Assembly (NCBI GenBank): GCA_001464955.1
Contig: LNEM01000010.1
Span: forward strand, 1 to 64,000
Origin: Rhizobiales bacterium Ga0077537
Lineage (GTDB): Bacteria > Pseudomonadota > Alphaproteobacteria > Rhizobiales > Hyphomicrobiaceae
Reading direction: 5' to 3'
Length of the DNA stretch: 64,000 nucleotides
Below are positions 35,487 through 45,079 of this stretch, one piece after another (position 1 is the stretch's first letter; the number at the start of each line of letters is the position of its first letter). The notes beneath the pieces were generated by a model. The model ran no database searches. It was not told the DNA's origin and was given only the letters and a program-made list of their open reading frames with translations. The position numbers and the translations under genes were made by a program.

Positions 35487-36161
35487 ATGACATCCCGATC
35501 TCTCGTCGCCGAGTTCCTCGGAACGTTCTCCCTGGTGCTCTCCATCGTGGGCGCCGCTCTCTTCGCCGCGCCGTCGGCGGGCCTCATGTCGGTCGCGTTC
35601 GCGGCCGGCATCTCCATCATCGCGACGGCCTACGCGTTCGGCCATGTCTCCGGCGGCCATTTCAATCCGGCGGTGACCATCGGGCTCATCGCGGCCGGCC
35701 GGTTCGATTCGGCGAAGGCTCCCGGCTACATCATCGCGCAGGTACTCGGCGGCGCGGCCGCGGCCCTCATCCTCTCGCTGGTGCTCGCGAGCGGGATCGG
35801 CGCCAAGGTCAACACGTTCGCCGGCGCGTCGAACCACTTCGGCGGCAGCGGTCAGTTCGGGCTCGTCGGCTCGTTCCTGTTCGAGGTCGTCATCACCGCG
35901 ATGTTCCTCGTCGTCATCGTCGGAGTCACGAGCCGCCGCGCGCCGGCCGGCTTCGCCCCGCTGGCCATCGGCCTTGCCCTGACGCTCTTCCACATCATCG
36001 CCATTCCGGTGACGAACGCCTCGCTCAACCCGGCCCGCAGCACGGCCGCCGCGATCTTCGGCGGTACGACGGCGCTGTCGCAGCTCTGGCTGTTCTGGGT
36101 GGCGCCGATCATCGGTGGCGTCATCGGCGGCCTCATCGGCCGCTACATGCAGGAAGAATGA
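35487..36161 (+). CDS. Aquaporin, MIP family (224 aa)
   Basis: Six-helix channel protein. Both half-helix motifs are intact: SGGHFNPAVTIG (first NPA) and NASLNPARSTAAA (second NPA, followed by the selectivity Arg). Short size and the residues around the filter favour a water channel of the AqpZ/AqpM type over a glycerol facilitator. Inner membrane. Followed by a bidirectional terminator. Confidence 0.92.
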   Translation: MTSRSLVAEFLGTFSLVLSIVGAALFAAPSAGLMSVAFAAGISIIATAYAFGHVSGGHFNPAVTIGLIAAGRFDSAKAPGYIIAQVLGGAAAALILSLVLASGIGAKVNTFAGASNHFGGSGQFGLVGSFLFEVVITAMFLVVIVGVTSRRAPAGFAPLAIGLALTLFHIIAIPVTNASLNPARSTAAAIFGGTTALSQLWLFWVAPIIGGVIGGLIGRYMQEE

Positions 36162-36168
36162 CGTGCAG

Positions 36169-36203
36169 GCCGGGGGCGGGGTGGATCCTGCTCCCGGCTT
36201 TGC
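36169..36203. terminator. Terminator hairpin between aquaporin and HD-domain genes
   Basis: GCCGGGGGC (36169-36177) pairs with GCTCCCGGC (36190-36198), one G-T wobble, then TTTGCCTT. The position between two convergent genes fits a shared terminator. Confidence 0.6.
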
Positions 36204-36222
36204 CTTCTTTCAGTCCGCGTCC

Positions 36223-36807
36223 TCAGCCGTGGCGCACGTAGAACGGCGTCTTTCCCATCGCCATCAGCGCATGGTCGGCCGAGAACATATCGGCGTGATG
36301 GAGCACGTAGGCCGCCGCATTGCGCCCGCGATAGGGCATCTTCGGCGAGTGCGTGGTCACCGTCGCCACGACCTGGTGAGAGAAACCCAACTCCTTCAGC
36401 AGCATGCCGCCGACCACGCCGTGCGGGATCTCGTCGGCCAGTTGCGAACGAACGACAGCGCCGCCGACGCGGGCATACATCAGCGGCTTGTCGACGTCGT
36501 GCAGGATCAGGATCGGGACCAGCACGTCGTGGGGAACCTCCAGCGACCACTCGGATGTCGCGCGCTTCGCCAGTTCGACCCCTGTCCGCGTGACCTCGTT
36601 CACGTGCGCCAGAAGCGGGTAATCGACGCCCTCGGTCCACGGCATGTCCTCGAGCCGCTCGTAGGGGCTCGCCGACCACGTCGTCACCCAGGCCGTGACG
36701 ATGTCGTCGCGGAGGCGGGGCGAAACGAGGTCGAGGCCCCAGATCTTCTCCTCGACGGCGGTGCGGCGCGCATTCGACGTGCGATCGATGACGTAGGGAT
36801 GGCTCAT
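36223..36807 (-). CDS. HD-domain protein (194 aa)
   Basis: Metal-dependent phosphohydrolase-like fold. LAHVNEVTRTGVELAKRA supplies an early His, LILHDVDKPLMY is the HD doublet, IPHGVVGGMLLKELG and VTTHSPKMP supply later histidines, and YVLHHADMFSADHALM ends the pattern. Start at 36807 (MSHPYVIDR) with AAAGG upstream. It is probably a small-molecule phosphohydrolase; substrate unknown. Confidence 0.8.
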   Translation of the reverse strand: MSHPYVIDRTSNARRTAVEEKIWGLDLVSPRLRDDIVTAWVTTWSASPYERLEDMPWTEGVDYPLLAHVNEVTRTGVELAKRATSEWSLEVPHDVLVPILILHDVDKPLMYARVGGAVVRSQLADEIPHGVVGGMLLKELGFSHQVVATVTTHSPKMPYRGRNAAAYVLHHADMFSADHALMAMGKTPFYVRHG

Positions 36808-36875
36808 GCGGTGGCCTTTCAAAAGAGTGCCCGCCGGAGGGATCCAGCGGGCCTGCACTGGCTGTCGGCGGGGGT

Positions 36876-38462
36876 TTACTGATCCAGCCAGACGTTGACC
36901 AGATCATTGCCCTGGAAGTGGCTCGATGAGAAGTTCCAGCCCTTCACCTTCTTGTTCAGCACGATGATGCGCTGCCACCAGTTGACAGACAGGGAATAGC
37001 CTTGGGTCAACAGGTGCTTCTCGAAGTCCTGGATCAAGGTCTTGCGCTTTGCCGGATCGAGTTCGCGCAACTGACGGTCCCAGAGCTCATCCAGCTTCTT
37101 GTCGTTGTGGCGGGAGTAGCTGATCGGCGACTTCTCGTTCGTCAGATGCGACTGGTGCTTCTCGGTGGCATTGTCGGCGGCCACCGTGACCGGATAGAGC
37201 GCCACGTCGAAGTCGCCCGAGACGAGATTGCCGAAATAGGCCTTGGTCTCGATCTGGGTGTGCTCGACGTTGACGCCGATGCGGCGCCACTGGTCGATCA
37301 GAAACACACCCGTCGGCGTGTAGGGCTGATCGAGCGTGCGGTTGTGGAGCCGGACCTTGAGGCCCTCGGCGCCCGCCTCCTTCAGGAGTTGCCGGGCTTC
37401 TGCCCGCGACTTCTCGATGTCGCGGGCATAGCCGGGGATCTTCTCGAGTTCGGCGTCACTCAGCGCCATGTCGTAGCCCGGACGCAGCATGCCGCCCGTC
37501 GCCTTGACGAAGGTGACGCGGGACAATTGTTCATTGCCGCCCCAGCGATCGATGGCGAGCGACAGGGCGCGGCGCACGCGGACGTCGTCGAAGGGCTTCT
37601 TGCGGGTGTTGAAAATGACGATATTGACCGTGCCCCACGGACCTTCATGCACGGTCCAGCGGTTCGGATCGGCTCTCAGAAGCTGGTCACGCTCGGCAGG
37701 GGTGCGCCCCCGGAAGGCGGCGTCGAACTGGCCGCCGATCAAGCCCGGGACAACGGCACCCGACTTGACGAAGTAGGCCTTGTAGCCGTCGAGGTAAGGC
37801 CGTCCTTTCAGGAAATAGTCGTCGAACCGCTTCGCGACGACATGCGAGCCGCGCACGTGCTCGACGAACTGGAAGGCGCCTGAGCCAACGATATTGGCTG
37901 CCGGAAAGCGCGGCTCCTTCTCCACCTTCGCCTTGCTGAAGATGCAATTGAAGGGGTTCGCGAAGTTGTCCATCATCGTCGCGTTCGGCAGCGACAGCTT
38001 GAACACGACCGTCGTCGCGTCGGGCGTCTCGATGGACTTCACGTCGGAGAACAGCGATTTGCGGAGCGAAACAACCCCTTCGGGCGGCAACTGGATACGC
38101 TCGAAGGAAAACTTCACATCCGCCGAAGTGAGCGGTGAGCCGTCGTGGAACTTCACCCCGTCATGGATCTTGAACGTGTAGGTCAGCCCGTCGGGCGTCA
38201 CGGTCCAGCTTTTCGCCAGATCCCCGGTGATCGCACCGCCCTTCGAGGCGTCGTAGCGAACGAGGAACGAGTAAAACGGGCTGATCGGGTGCAGGAGCGC
38301 GAACGTCTGCGAGGCGTGGCAATCGTAATCTGCCGGCTCGGCCGTGACTGCGAATTGCAGGGTGCCGCCTCGTTTTCCTTCCTGCGCGATCGACGGAACG
38401 ATTGCTATTCCAAAAAGCGATAATCCGGCCACAACGGCAGTGGCCGCCGGTTTCATCGACAT
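36876..38462 (-). CDS. ABC transporter substrate-binding protein, peptide/nickel type (528 aa)
   Basis: Periplasmic receptor of the SBP_bac_5 family. Signal peptide AATAVVAGLSLFGIAIVPSIAQ is followed by GGTLQFAVTAEPADYDCH, then KSWTVTPDGLTYTFKIHDGVKFHDGSPLTSADVKFSFER, the classic family motif. The start at 38462 follows GGAGG. No permease or ATPase genes of the DppBCDF type are adjacent, so it is an orphan receptor here. Ligand unknown. Confidence 0.93.
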   Translation of the reverse strand: MSMKPAATAVVAGLSLFGIAIVPSIAQEGKRGGTLQFAVTAEPADYDCHASQTFALLHPISPFYSFLVRYDASKGGAITGDLAKSWTVTPDGLTYTFKIHDGVKFHDGSPLTSADVKFSFERIQLPPEGVVSLRKSLFSDVKSIETPDATTVVFKLSLPNATMMDNFANPFNCIFSKAKVEKEPRFPAANIVGSGAFQFVEHVRGSHVVAKRFDDYFLKGRPYLDGYKAYFVKSGAVVPGLIGGQFDAAFRGRTPAERDQLLRADPNRWTVHEGPWGTVNIVIFNTRKKPFDDVRVRRALSLAIDRWGGNEQLSRVTFVKATGGMLRPGYDMALSDAELEKIPGYARDIEKSRAEARQLLKEAGAEGLKVRLHNRTLDQPYTPTGVFLIDQWRRIGVNVEHTQIETKAYFGNLVSGDFDVALYPVTVAADNATEKHQSHLTNEKSPISYSRHNDKKLDELWDRQLRELDPAKRKTLIQDFEKHLLTQGYSLSVNWWQRIIVLNKKVKGWNFSSSHFQGNDLVNVWLDQ

Positions 38463-38585
38463 GACTTCCTCCCAGTTTGTTCCGGTCGTTGATGCTGCCG
38501 AGGTCGTCGGCAGTGCCGGTGCAGGGAGTTTCGCCCCTTTTTGCGAGACGGGGCAATGGGGATCGCGCCATCGCCAGCGGCGCGG

Positions 38586-39335
38586 TCAGCCGGTGATCCC
38601 GCGCCAGACGAGCATCAGGCCACCCAGCACGACCGTCGCTTCGATCATCGTGTCATGGAGGCGGGCCGAGAACCGGCTGGTCATCCAGCGCGCCAGAAGC
38701 GTGCCGGGCGTCGCCATCACGCCGATCAGGATCGCGACCAGCCAGAGTTTTGCCGGCAAGGCGCCGGCGGCGACGAACACCCCGGTCTTGGCGAGCCCGA
38801 CCAGCGTGCTTGCCAGCGCGTCCGTCGCGATGACCGCCTTTCCCGTCAGCCCCATGGCCATGAGCATGGAAATAAGGAGCACGCCGACCCCGCTCATGCC
38901 GCCCGACAGAAAACCATACACGGCGCCGGCAACGGGTACGCCTGAGCCAGAGAGGCGAAACTGCCGGTTGGCGAGGTAGCGTCGGAGCGGCACCATCGCG
39001 AGCAGCGACAGGCCGATGACGAGGGCCGCCTCACGGCCCGATAGCGACGTGTAAAGCCACGCGCCCAGCATCGTCGTCGGGATGGCGAAGGCCGCGATCA
39101 GAACCGCCCGCCGGATATCCAGATGTTCGCGAAAGACGAGGATGCGGGTGGGATTTGTGATCAGGGCCGACAGGCTGATGACGGGCACGATCGCCTCCGC
39201 GCCGATGATGGGGACGAGCACCATCGGCATCAGGAGGCCGGTGCCGTAGCCGGCGATGCCGCCGATCACCTGAGCGGCGAGCGCGGTCACCGCGATCAAC
39301 CCGAGTTGCCACACGTCCAACCCGAGCACGTCCAT
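38586..39335 (-). CDS. TauE/SafE-type sulfite exporter family permease (249 aa)
   Basis: Small permease with about eight hydrophobic helices. The two family repeats begin AQVIGGIAGYGTGLLMPMVLV and GAVYGFLSGGMSGVGVLLISMLMAMG. Start at 39335 follows AAGGA. TauE/SafE proteins move sulfite, sulfoacetate or related organic anions. It lies downstream of the MBL-hydrolase gene, 25 bases away, on the same strand, possibly cotranscribed. Substrate not known. Confidence 0.88.
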   Translation of the reverse strand: MDVLGLDVWQLGLIAVTALAAQVIGGIAGYGTGLLMPMVLVPIIGAEAIVPVISLSALITNPTRILVFREHLDIRRAVLIAAFAIPTTMLGAWLYTSLSGREAALVIGLSLLAMVPLRRYLANRQFRLSGSGVPVAGAVYGFLSGGMSGVGVLLISMLMAMGLTGKAVIATDALASTLVGLAKTGVFVAAGALPAKLWLVAILIGVMATPGTLLARWMTSRFSARLHDTMIEATVVLGGLMLVWRGITG

Positions 39336-39360
39336 ACGGCTTCATTCCTTCCGCGCCACC

Positions 39361-40158
39361 TCAGTCGAAGTGAACGACCATTCCGTCGTAGGCGGGCTCG
39401 ACGTGGGGCGGCAGCTCGCGCTTCAGGCTCGCGTAGTCGAGATCGATGTGGAGGTGGGTGAGGATGGCGCGGCGCGGTTTCAGGCGCTCGATCCATTCGA
39501 GGGCTTCCGCGACCGAGAAATGGCTCGGGTGCGGGAGATAGCGGAGGGCGTCGACCACCCAGAGATCGAGACCGGACAGCAGTTTTTCGGAGGCCGCATC
39601 GAGTCCGCTGATGTCCGGCGAGTAGGCGACGTCGCCGATCCGGAAGCCGAGGGACATCTGATCGCCATGCGCCTGATTGACGGGTGTCGCGACGATCGGG
39701 CCGGCCGCGCCGTGAATGGTGATCGGCTCCGGCGGCACGATGTCGTGGGCGGTCAGGATCGGCGGATAACTCGAACCGGGCGGCGACTCGAAGCAATAGC
39801 CGAAACGCGTCTTCAGCGAGGCTCCCGTCGCGGCGTCGAAATGCACATCGACGCGCTTTTTCATGTTGAAGGCCAGGATACGCAGATCGTCGATGCCGTG
39901 GGTGTGGTCGGCGTGATCGTGGGTGAACGCGACGCCGTCGATGGCGCCGACCCTGGCGTCGAGGAGTTGCTCACGCAGATCCGGCGGAGTGTCGATCAGG
40001 AACGATGTCCGGCCACGACCCGCGATGCGATCGACGAGCGCGGCGCAGCGCCGGCGGCGGTTGCGGGGATTGGTCGGGTCGCAGGCGCCCCAGTTGTTGC
40101 CGAGGCGCGGCACGCCGCCGGACGACCCCGATCCAAGGAGCGTCAGCCGGTAGCTCAT
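39361..40158 (-). CDS. MBL-fold metallohydrolase, PhnP-like (265 aa)
   Basis: Metallo-beta-lactamase fold. GSGSSGGVPRLGNNWGACDP is the start typical of the group beside tatD, FTHDHADHTHGIDDLR is the HxHxDH metal site, AYSPDISGLDAAS and AILTHLHIDLDY add further ligands. It begins with an ATGA overlap on the tatD stop. The order metG-tatD-MBL is conserved in alphaproteobacteria. A phosphodiesterase role as in PhnP is possible but unproven. Confidence 0.92.
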   Translation of the reverse strand: MSYRLTLLGSGSSGGVPRLGNNWGACDPTNPRNRRRRCAALVDRIAGRGRTSFLIDTPPDLREQLLDARVGAIDGVAFTHDHADHTHGIDDLRILAFNMKKRVDVHFDAATGASLKTRFGYCFESPPGSSYPPILTAHDIVPPEPITIHGAAGPIVATPVNQAHGDQMSLGFRIGDVAYSPDISGLDAASEKLLSGLDLWVVDALRYLPHPSHFSVAEALEWIERLKPRRAILTHLHIDLDYASLKRELPPHVEPAYDGMVVHFD

Positions 40159-40955
40159 GCGGTCGCCCCGCCAGACGCCGGCGATGCCTTGCGGAAGATG
40201 CGATGGAAGTTCGCCGTCGTGGCTGCCGCGAGCTCATCCGGCGTCACGCCGTGGACCCTTGCCAACGCCGTTGCCGTGTGGGCGACGAAGGCCGGCTCGT
40301 TGCGCTTGCCGCGATAGGGCTCGGGGGCGAGGAAGGGCGCGTCGGTTTCGACGAGAAGCCGATCGAGCGGCACCTCGGCGGCAACCGCACGCAGCGCGTC
40401 CGACTTCTTGAAGGTCACGACACCGGAGAACGACACGTAGTGGCCAAGGGCCACCGCGCGACGGGCCAGTTCGGCACCGCCCGTGTAGCAATGGAGAATG
40501 GCGGTGAACGGCCCCTTGGCCATCTCCTCCTCGAGGATGCGGCCCGTGTCGTCGTCGGCGTCGCGGGTGTGGATCTCGAGTGGGAGGCCCGTGATTCGGG
40601 CTGCCTCGATGTGACGGCGAAAGCCCTCGGCCTGGGCCTCGGGGGGCGATTTCTTGTAGAAATAATCGAGCCCCGCCTCGCCGATGCCGACGCACTTCGG
40701 ATGCGCCGAGAGGCGGACAATCTCTTCGACGGGAATATCCAGTTCCTCGTGGGCGCCGTGCGGATGGGTGCCGACCGTGAAGTAAACGTCGTCATGGTCT
40801 TCCGCGATGGCGCGGTAGGTGTCGTAGTTCCGGATGCGCGTCGAGATGGTGACGAGAACGCCGACGCCGGCCGCGCGCGCCCGCTCGACGACGGCTGAGC
40901 GGTTCTCCGCGAAGTCCGGGAAATCGAGGTGGCAGTGGTGATCGACGAGGTTCAC
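40155..40955 (-). CDS. TatD family metal-dependent hydrolase (266 aa)
   Basis: TIM-barrel DNase/hydrolase. The start [12 protein letters not shown] carries the HxH metal ligands, GEAGLDYFY and [14 protein letters not shown] the next Glu/His ligands, and [22 protein letters not shown] the final Asp plus the family signature. The GTG at 40955 overlaps the metG stop by four bases, so translation is coupled; the open frame further upstream is antisense-free read-through inside metG and is not used. Probably acts on DNA ends or tRNA-derived substrates. Confidence 0.94.
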   Translation of the reverse strand: MNLVDHHCHLDFPDFAENRSAVVERARAAGVGVLVTISTRIRNYDTYRAIAEDHDDVYFTVGTHPHGAHEELDIPVEEIVRLSAHPKCVGIGEAGLDYFYKKSPPEAQAEGFRRHIEAARITGLPLEIHTRDADDDTGRILEEEMAKGPFTAILHCYTGGAELARRAVALGHYVSFSGVVTFKKSDALRAVAAEVPLDRLLVETDAPFLAPEPYRGKRNEPAFVAHTATALARVHGVTPDELAAATTANFHRIFRKASPASGGATA

Positions 40956-42565
40956 TCCACCGCCCCCTTGTCCTTCGATTTGGGCTTCTTCTGGGGCTTG
41001 GGTGGCGGCGCATCGGCGGTCTCGTCGACGGGCCGCACGTAGCGCGGGAAGACGCCGACGGGAGGCGGCAGCTCCGTCCCCGGCGCGAGCCGACCCGCGG
41101 CACCGCACGCAGCAAAGGTGCGGGCCTCGGGCGGCTGGGCCAAGAGGTCGAGCAGCTTCGATGCAGAACGCGGCATGGCGGGCTGGACGAGTAGAGCCAG
41201 CTGCCGCACGACCTCGGCCGTGACGTAGAGGATCGTCCCCTTCCGCTCCACCGAGAGCGTCTTGTCGAACGGCTTCTCGCTCGCGAAGTAGCGGTCGGCG
41301 TCGGAGATCACGGCCCAGACCGTATCGAGCCACGCCTTGATGGCCTGGCGGTCCATGGCGGCGGAAGCGGCCGGATACATGGCGTCTGCGGCCTGCAGGA
41401 TCGCCTCGTCGGCGGGCGTCATGGGCCCGGGCGCCGGGACGCGGCCCTCGAAGCCCTTGGCGATCATCGACAGGGAACGCTGCGCGAGGTTGCCAAGCCC
41501 GTTGGCGAGATCGGCATTGATGCGGGTCTCGATCGCCTCCGGGCTGTAGCTGCCGTCCTGGCCGAACGCGGTCTCGCGGAGAAAGAAGTAGCGGACCTGA
41601 TCGACGCCATAGGCTTCGACGAGGTCGAACGGGTCGACGACATTGCCCACGGATTTCGACATCTTCTCGCCGCGGCTCAGCATGAAGCCGTGGGCGAAGA
41701 CGCGGCGCGGCAGCTCGATCCCGGCCGACATGAGGAACGCGGGCCAGTAAACGGCGTGGAAGCGGACGATGTCCTTGCCGATGACGTGGACGTCGCAGGG
41801 CCAGAAGCGGCGGGCCGGATTGTCGCCCGGGTTCAGGATGCCGGTGGCGGTGACGTAGTTGTTCAGTGCGTCGACCCAGACGTACATGACGTGGCGCGGA
41901 TTGCCGGGAACGGGGATGCCCCAATCCAGCGACGCGCGCGAGATGGAGAGATCCTGCAGACCGCCCTCGACGAAGGAACGCACTTCGTTGCGGCGCTCCG
42001 GCGGCAGGATGAAATCGGGATTGGCGTCGTAGTGCGCGAGGAGCCGGTCCTGGAACGCGGAGAGGCGGAAGAAGTAGGTTTCCTCCTCCGTCCACTCAAC
42101 CGGCGAGCCGAGCGGCTCGCGGCGCACGCCGTCGGCTCCGAGTTCGGTCTCCTTCTCGTCGAAGTAGGCCTCCTGGCGCACCGAGTACCAGCCGGCGTAC
42201 TTCGACATGTAGATGTCGCCCGACGCCTCCATGCGCCGCCACAGCTCGGTGCAGGCCTCGTAGTGGCGGGCCTCGGTGGTGCGGATGTAGTCGTCATAGG
42301 AGCAGTCGAGCGTGTCCTCCATGCGCCGGAACACGGCGGAGTTGCGGTCGGCCAGTTCCTTCGGCGTCAGGCCCTCGCGGACGGCGGTCTGCTTCATCTT
42401 GAGGCCGTGCTCGTCCGTCCCGGTCAGGAAATGGACGTCGCGCCCCTCGAGGCGAGCGAAGCGTGCGATGGCGTCGGTGGTCAGCGCCGTATAGGCGTGG
42501 CCGATGTGGGGAACGCCGTTCGGATAGAAGATCGGCGTCGTGACGTAGAACGTGCGGGCGCTCAT
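40952..42565 (-). CDS. metG: Methionyl-tRNA synthetase
   Basis: Charges tRNA-Met. [21 protein letters not shown] contains the HIGH motif (His20, His23), [16 protein letters not shown] is characteristic, and [18 protein letters not shown] carries KMSKS. The short zinc-knuckle type insertion of the E. coli enzyme is absent, as in the alphaproteobacterial form. The C-terminal Pro/Lys-rich tail ([15 protein letters not shown]) is low complexity. ATG 42565 is used. Upstream holB and tmk are in the same direction. Confidence 0.97.
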   Translation of the reverse strand: MSARTFYVTTPIFYPNGVPHIGHAYTALTTDAIARFARLEGRDVHFLTGTDEHGLKMKQTAVREGLTPKELADRNSAVFRRMEDTLDCSYDDYIRTTEARHYEACTELWRRMEASGDIYMSKYAGWYSVRQEAYFDEKETELGADGVRREPLGSPVEWTEEETYFFRLSAFQDRLLAHYDANPDFILPPERRNEVRSFVEGGLQDLSISRASLDWGIPVPGNPRHVMYVWVDALNNYVTATGILNPGDNPARRFWPCDVHVIGKDIVRFHAVYWPAFLMSAGIELPRRVFAHGFMLSRGEKMSKSVGNVVDPFDLVEAYGVDQVRYFFLRETAFGQDGSYSPEAIETRINADLANGLGNLAQRSLSMIAKGFEGRVPAPGPMTPADEAILQAADAMYPAASAAMDRQAIKAWLDTVWAVISDADRYFASEKPFDKTLSVERKGTILYVTAEVVRQLALLVQPAMPRSASKLLDLLAQPPEARTFAACGAAGRLAPGTELPPPVGVFPRYVRPVDETADAPPPKPQKKPKSKDKGAVE

Positions 42566-42613
42566 GGGCGACGGCTTTCTCGGGTGTCGTGGCACGTCGC
42601 GCCGCCGTCCGGG

Positions 42614-43735
42614 TCAGGCGCGGGCCACAATCGAAATGCGGTTGAACGTTTGCAGGATCAATGATTTGCGGTCCAGATTGAGCGCCTGCGCCTCGCCCTT
42701 TTCGCGCGCGATTGTTTCCCACAGCTCAGCCCAGGAGGCAAGCCTCGGCTCCGGCACCAGGCGACGTGCAAGGCCCGTCTCGGCATCGGAGACCGGCAGG
42801 CCGGCGCCTCCCCGGACAAGCCGCGCCAGCGCCTTCAGGAGGAGATCGTAGAAGAGTTCGAACTTCTCGGCCGCCGCGGTCGAGGCCAGTTCATCGGCCA
42901 ACGTGTGGACCGCCTGCCAATCCAGCCGCGGCAGCGCCGCGAGCAGCTGCATCAGTCGGGCATCGATCTTCAGGCCGTCGCCCAGCCACAAGGTGAGGGC
43001 GCGCCGAACGCTTCCCTCGGATAGCGCGACGAGCCGCGTCCAGTCGCCGGCACCGGGGGGCTCACGCTGCTCCAGATCAAGAGCCTGGAGGACGGCGCGC
43101 CGGAGATCGGTTTCACCGAGGGGATGGAGATCCAGCACCCGGCACCGGGAGCGGATGGTCGGCAGCAGGCGCCCGGGGGCCGCCGTCAGCAACAGGAAAT
43201 AGGTGTTCGGCGGAGGCTCTTCGAGCGACTTCAGCAGGGCGTTGGCGGCCGCGATGTTGAGCAGGTCGGCCGTGTCGACGATGACGACGCGGCGATCTCC
43301 CCGCTCGACGGTGTGCGTGAGAAAATTGCGGAGACGGCGAACCTCTTCGACCGACACGACGGTCATGAAGCGCTTGGTCTGCTGGTTCCAGGGTCGCCGG
43401 AGCACCAGGAGGCCGGGATGGGACAAGGCCAGCACCTGGCGCGCCGCGATCGTTTCGCGGGGTATATCGAGTGTGCCCAGCGCCGGGTCCCGTTCGGCCG
43501 GCGCTGCAAGGATATACCGCGCCAGACGATAGGCGAGCGTCGCCTTTCCGATCCCCTCGTCGCCCGCGATCAGCCAGCCGTGGTGCATCCGCCCCGACGC
43601 GAACGCGGCGGCGAGTTCGGCCTCGGCCCGTTCGTGGCCAAAGAGTTTAGCTGTCGCGCGTGGATGCGGGACGCCTTCCAGCCGATCCGGTTCGGGAAGG
43701 ATTTCCGGTTCCTCGGCGGTGGGCCGGCGCGCCAT
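42614..43735 (-). CDS. holB: DNA polymerase III subunit delta'
   Basis: Clamp-loader subunit. HGWLIAGDEGIGKATLAYRLAR is a modified P-loop, LLVLRRPW and VSVEEVRRLRNFLTHTVERGDRRVVIVDTADLLN form the AAA+ middle, and NALLKSLEEPPPNTYFLLLTAAPGRLLPTIRSRC is the sensor 1 signature shared by HolB/DnaX. Its ATG overlaps the tmk stop by one base (TGATG), showing tight coupling. Confidence 0.95.
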   Translation of the reverse strand: MARRPTAEEPEILPEPDRLEGVPHPRATAKLFGHERAEAELAAAFASGRMHHGWLIAGDEGIGKATLAYRLARYILAAPAERDPALGTLDIPRETIAARQVLALSHPGLLVLRRPWNQQTKRFMTVVSVEEVRRLRNFLTHTVERGDRRVVIVDTADLLNIAAANALLKSLEEPPPNTYFLLLTAAPGRLLPTIRSRCRVLDLHPLGETDLRRAVLQALDLEQREPPGAGDWTRLVALSEGSVRRALTLWLGDGLKIDARLMQLLAALPRLDWQAVHTLADELASTAAAEKFELFYDLLLKALARLVRGGAGLPVSDAETGLARRLVPEPRLASWAELWETIAREKGEAQALNLDRKSLILQTFNRISIVARA

Positions 43736-44370
43736 CAGGCCGGCCCGAAGCGGGTCGCAACAAGGCTGCGGATGCCGTCGGCGATCAGATCGATCGGACG
43801 CGCTGCGTCGATGACTGCAATCCGGCTCGGCTCGGCGGTGGCACGGGCGAGGAAGGCCTTTCGCAGAAGGTCGTGATAGGCGAGCCCGCGCGCCTCGTAC
43901 CCGTCAGGCGGCGCGCCCCCTGCCCGCTCGCGCGCCCGGGCGAGGCCCGTTGCCGCGTCGAGGTCCATGAGCACCGTGAGGTCCGGGCGGGTGTCGCCGA
44001 CAACGAGGCTCTCGAGGGTCGCGAGCGCGGCGTCAGCGAGGCCGCCGGCAGCCCCCTGATAGACGCGGGTCGAATCGGTGAAGCGGTCGCAGATGACCCA
44101 ATCGCTCCGCGCCAGTGCCGGCCGGATGGTGGCGTCCAGGTGATCGGCCCGGGCGGCGGTGAAGAGCAGCGCCTCGGACAATGGCGCGTGCGGCGGCGTG
44201 GCGGGGTCGAGGATGAAGTTTCGCAGGGCTTCCGCGAAGGGTGAGCCGCCCGGCTCGCGGGTCTCGACGACCGCAATGCCCCGAGACCGGAGATACGTCG
44301 CAAGAAGCCGGGCCTGGGTCGACTTGCCCGAGCCTTCGCCGCCCTCGAACGTGATGAACCTGCCCGTCAT
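43735..44370 (-). CDS. tmk: Thymidylate kinase
   Basis: Phosphorylates dTMP to dTDP. ITFEGGEGSGKSTQARLLA is the P-loop, VVETREPGGSPFAEALR carries the DR/E-P-G-G substrate motif, WVICDRFTDSTRVYQGAAGG the DRF/Y motif and DLDAATGLARARERAG the lid region. Start ATG 44370; the longer frame is not conserved. 211 residues is normal. Confidence 0.96.
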   Translation of the reverse strand: MTGRFITFEGGEGSGKSTQARLLATYLRSRGIAVVETREPGGSPFAEALRNFILDPATPPHAPLSEALLFTAARADHLDATIRPALARSDWVICDRFTDSTRVYQGAAGGLADAALATLESLVVGDTRPDLTVLMDLDAATGLARARERAGGAPPDGYEARGLAYHDLLRKAFLARATAEPSRIAVIDAARPIDLIADGIRSLVATRFGPA

Positions 44371-44401
44371 GAAGCAGTGGTAGGCGGACACCCCGGGCCT
44401 G

Positions 44402-45034
44402 TCAAACCGCGCTACCGGTGGCGAATCGTGCGAGCCAGACCGTATGGCCGCCGCAGTCGGCGTCCTCGATCGTATGCGCCACGACCTCGAAACCGTGACG
44501 AGCCATAACCTCGCGGTATGCGGCCGGTGAGAGGCTTGCATGAAACAAGGGCTCCCCCTCGAAGCTCCCCATCGCCTCGCCCTCGTCCGGTCCGCTAGTG
44601 AACATCAGCATCGCGCCCGGGGCCGAGTGGGCGGCGAAGACCCTGAACATGCACCGCTGTTCGGTCCGCGGGAGATGAAAGAAGCTGTCCCACGCCAGGA
44701 TACCGTCGAAGCTCTCGGCCAACGCCAGTGACCGCATATCGGCGACGACCCAGTGGTGTCCCGGCAGGCGATGCTGGCACAGCGCGATCATAGCCGGCGA
44801 GCTGTCCACGCCGGTTACGCGGAAGCCGCGCTCGGAAAGATGGCGGGCGATGGGCTCACCGGAGCCGCAGCCGAGATCGAGAATGCGGGCACCGACCGGT
44901 AACGCTGCGCAAAAGCGATCGAGCCAGGCGCGTTCAGCGAGGTGCTTGCCGCGCAGGCGATCCCAGGCCATGGCATGGCGGTCGTAGAGCGGAATGATCC
45001 TCGATGCGATCCCGGACAGGTCATCCTCCCTCAA
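44402..45034 (-). CDS. Class I SAM-dependent methyltransferase (210 aa)
   Basis: ARILDLGCGSGEPIARHLSERGFRVTGVDSSPAMIA is motif I/II for S-adenosylmethionine, WVVADMRSLAL and FDGILAWDSFFHLPR follow. No substrate-specific domain. The start is uncertain: a TTG at 45034 opens the frame, and a GGGAGG lies just inside it, so translation could begin at a rarer codon further in. It sits 45 bases after the D,D-carboxypeptidase gene on the same strand. Confidence 0.82.
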   Translation of the reverse strand: MREDDLSGIASRIIPLYDRHAMAWDRLRGKHLAERAWLDRFCAALPVGARILDLGCGSGEPIARHLSERGFRVTGVDSSPAMIALCQHRLPGHHWVVADMRSLALAESFDGILAWDSFFHLPRTEQRCMFRVFAAHSAPGAMLMFTSGPDEGEAMGSFEGEPLFHASLSPAAYREVMARHGFEVVAHTIEDADCGGHTVWLARFATGSAV

Positions 45035-45079
45035 GCCGAACCACTCCGGATGTCACGTCGCGCAGGCGGCGGGCACCGC

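Noticed and set aside
40956-42095. Upstream extension of the tatD frame
   Set aside because: It lies within metG in another frame; the GTG at 40955, coupled to the metG stop, gives the normal TatD length.
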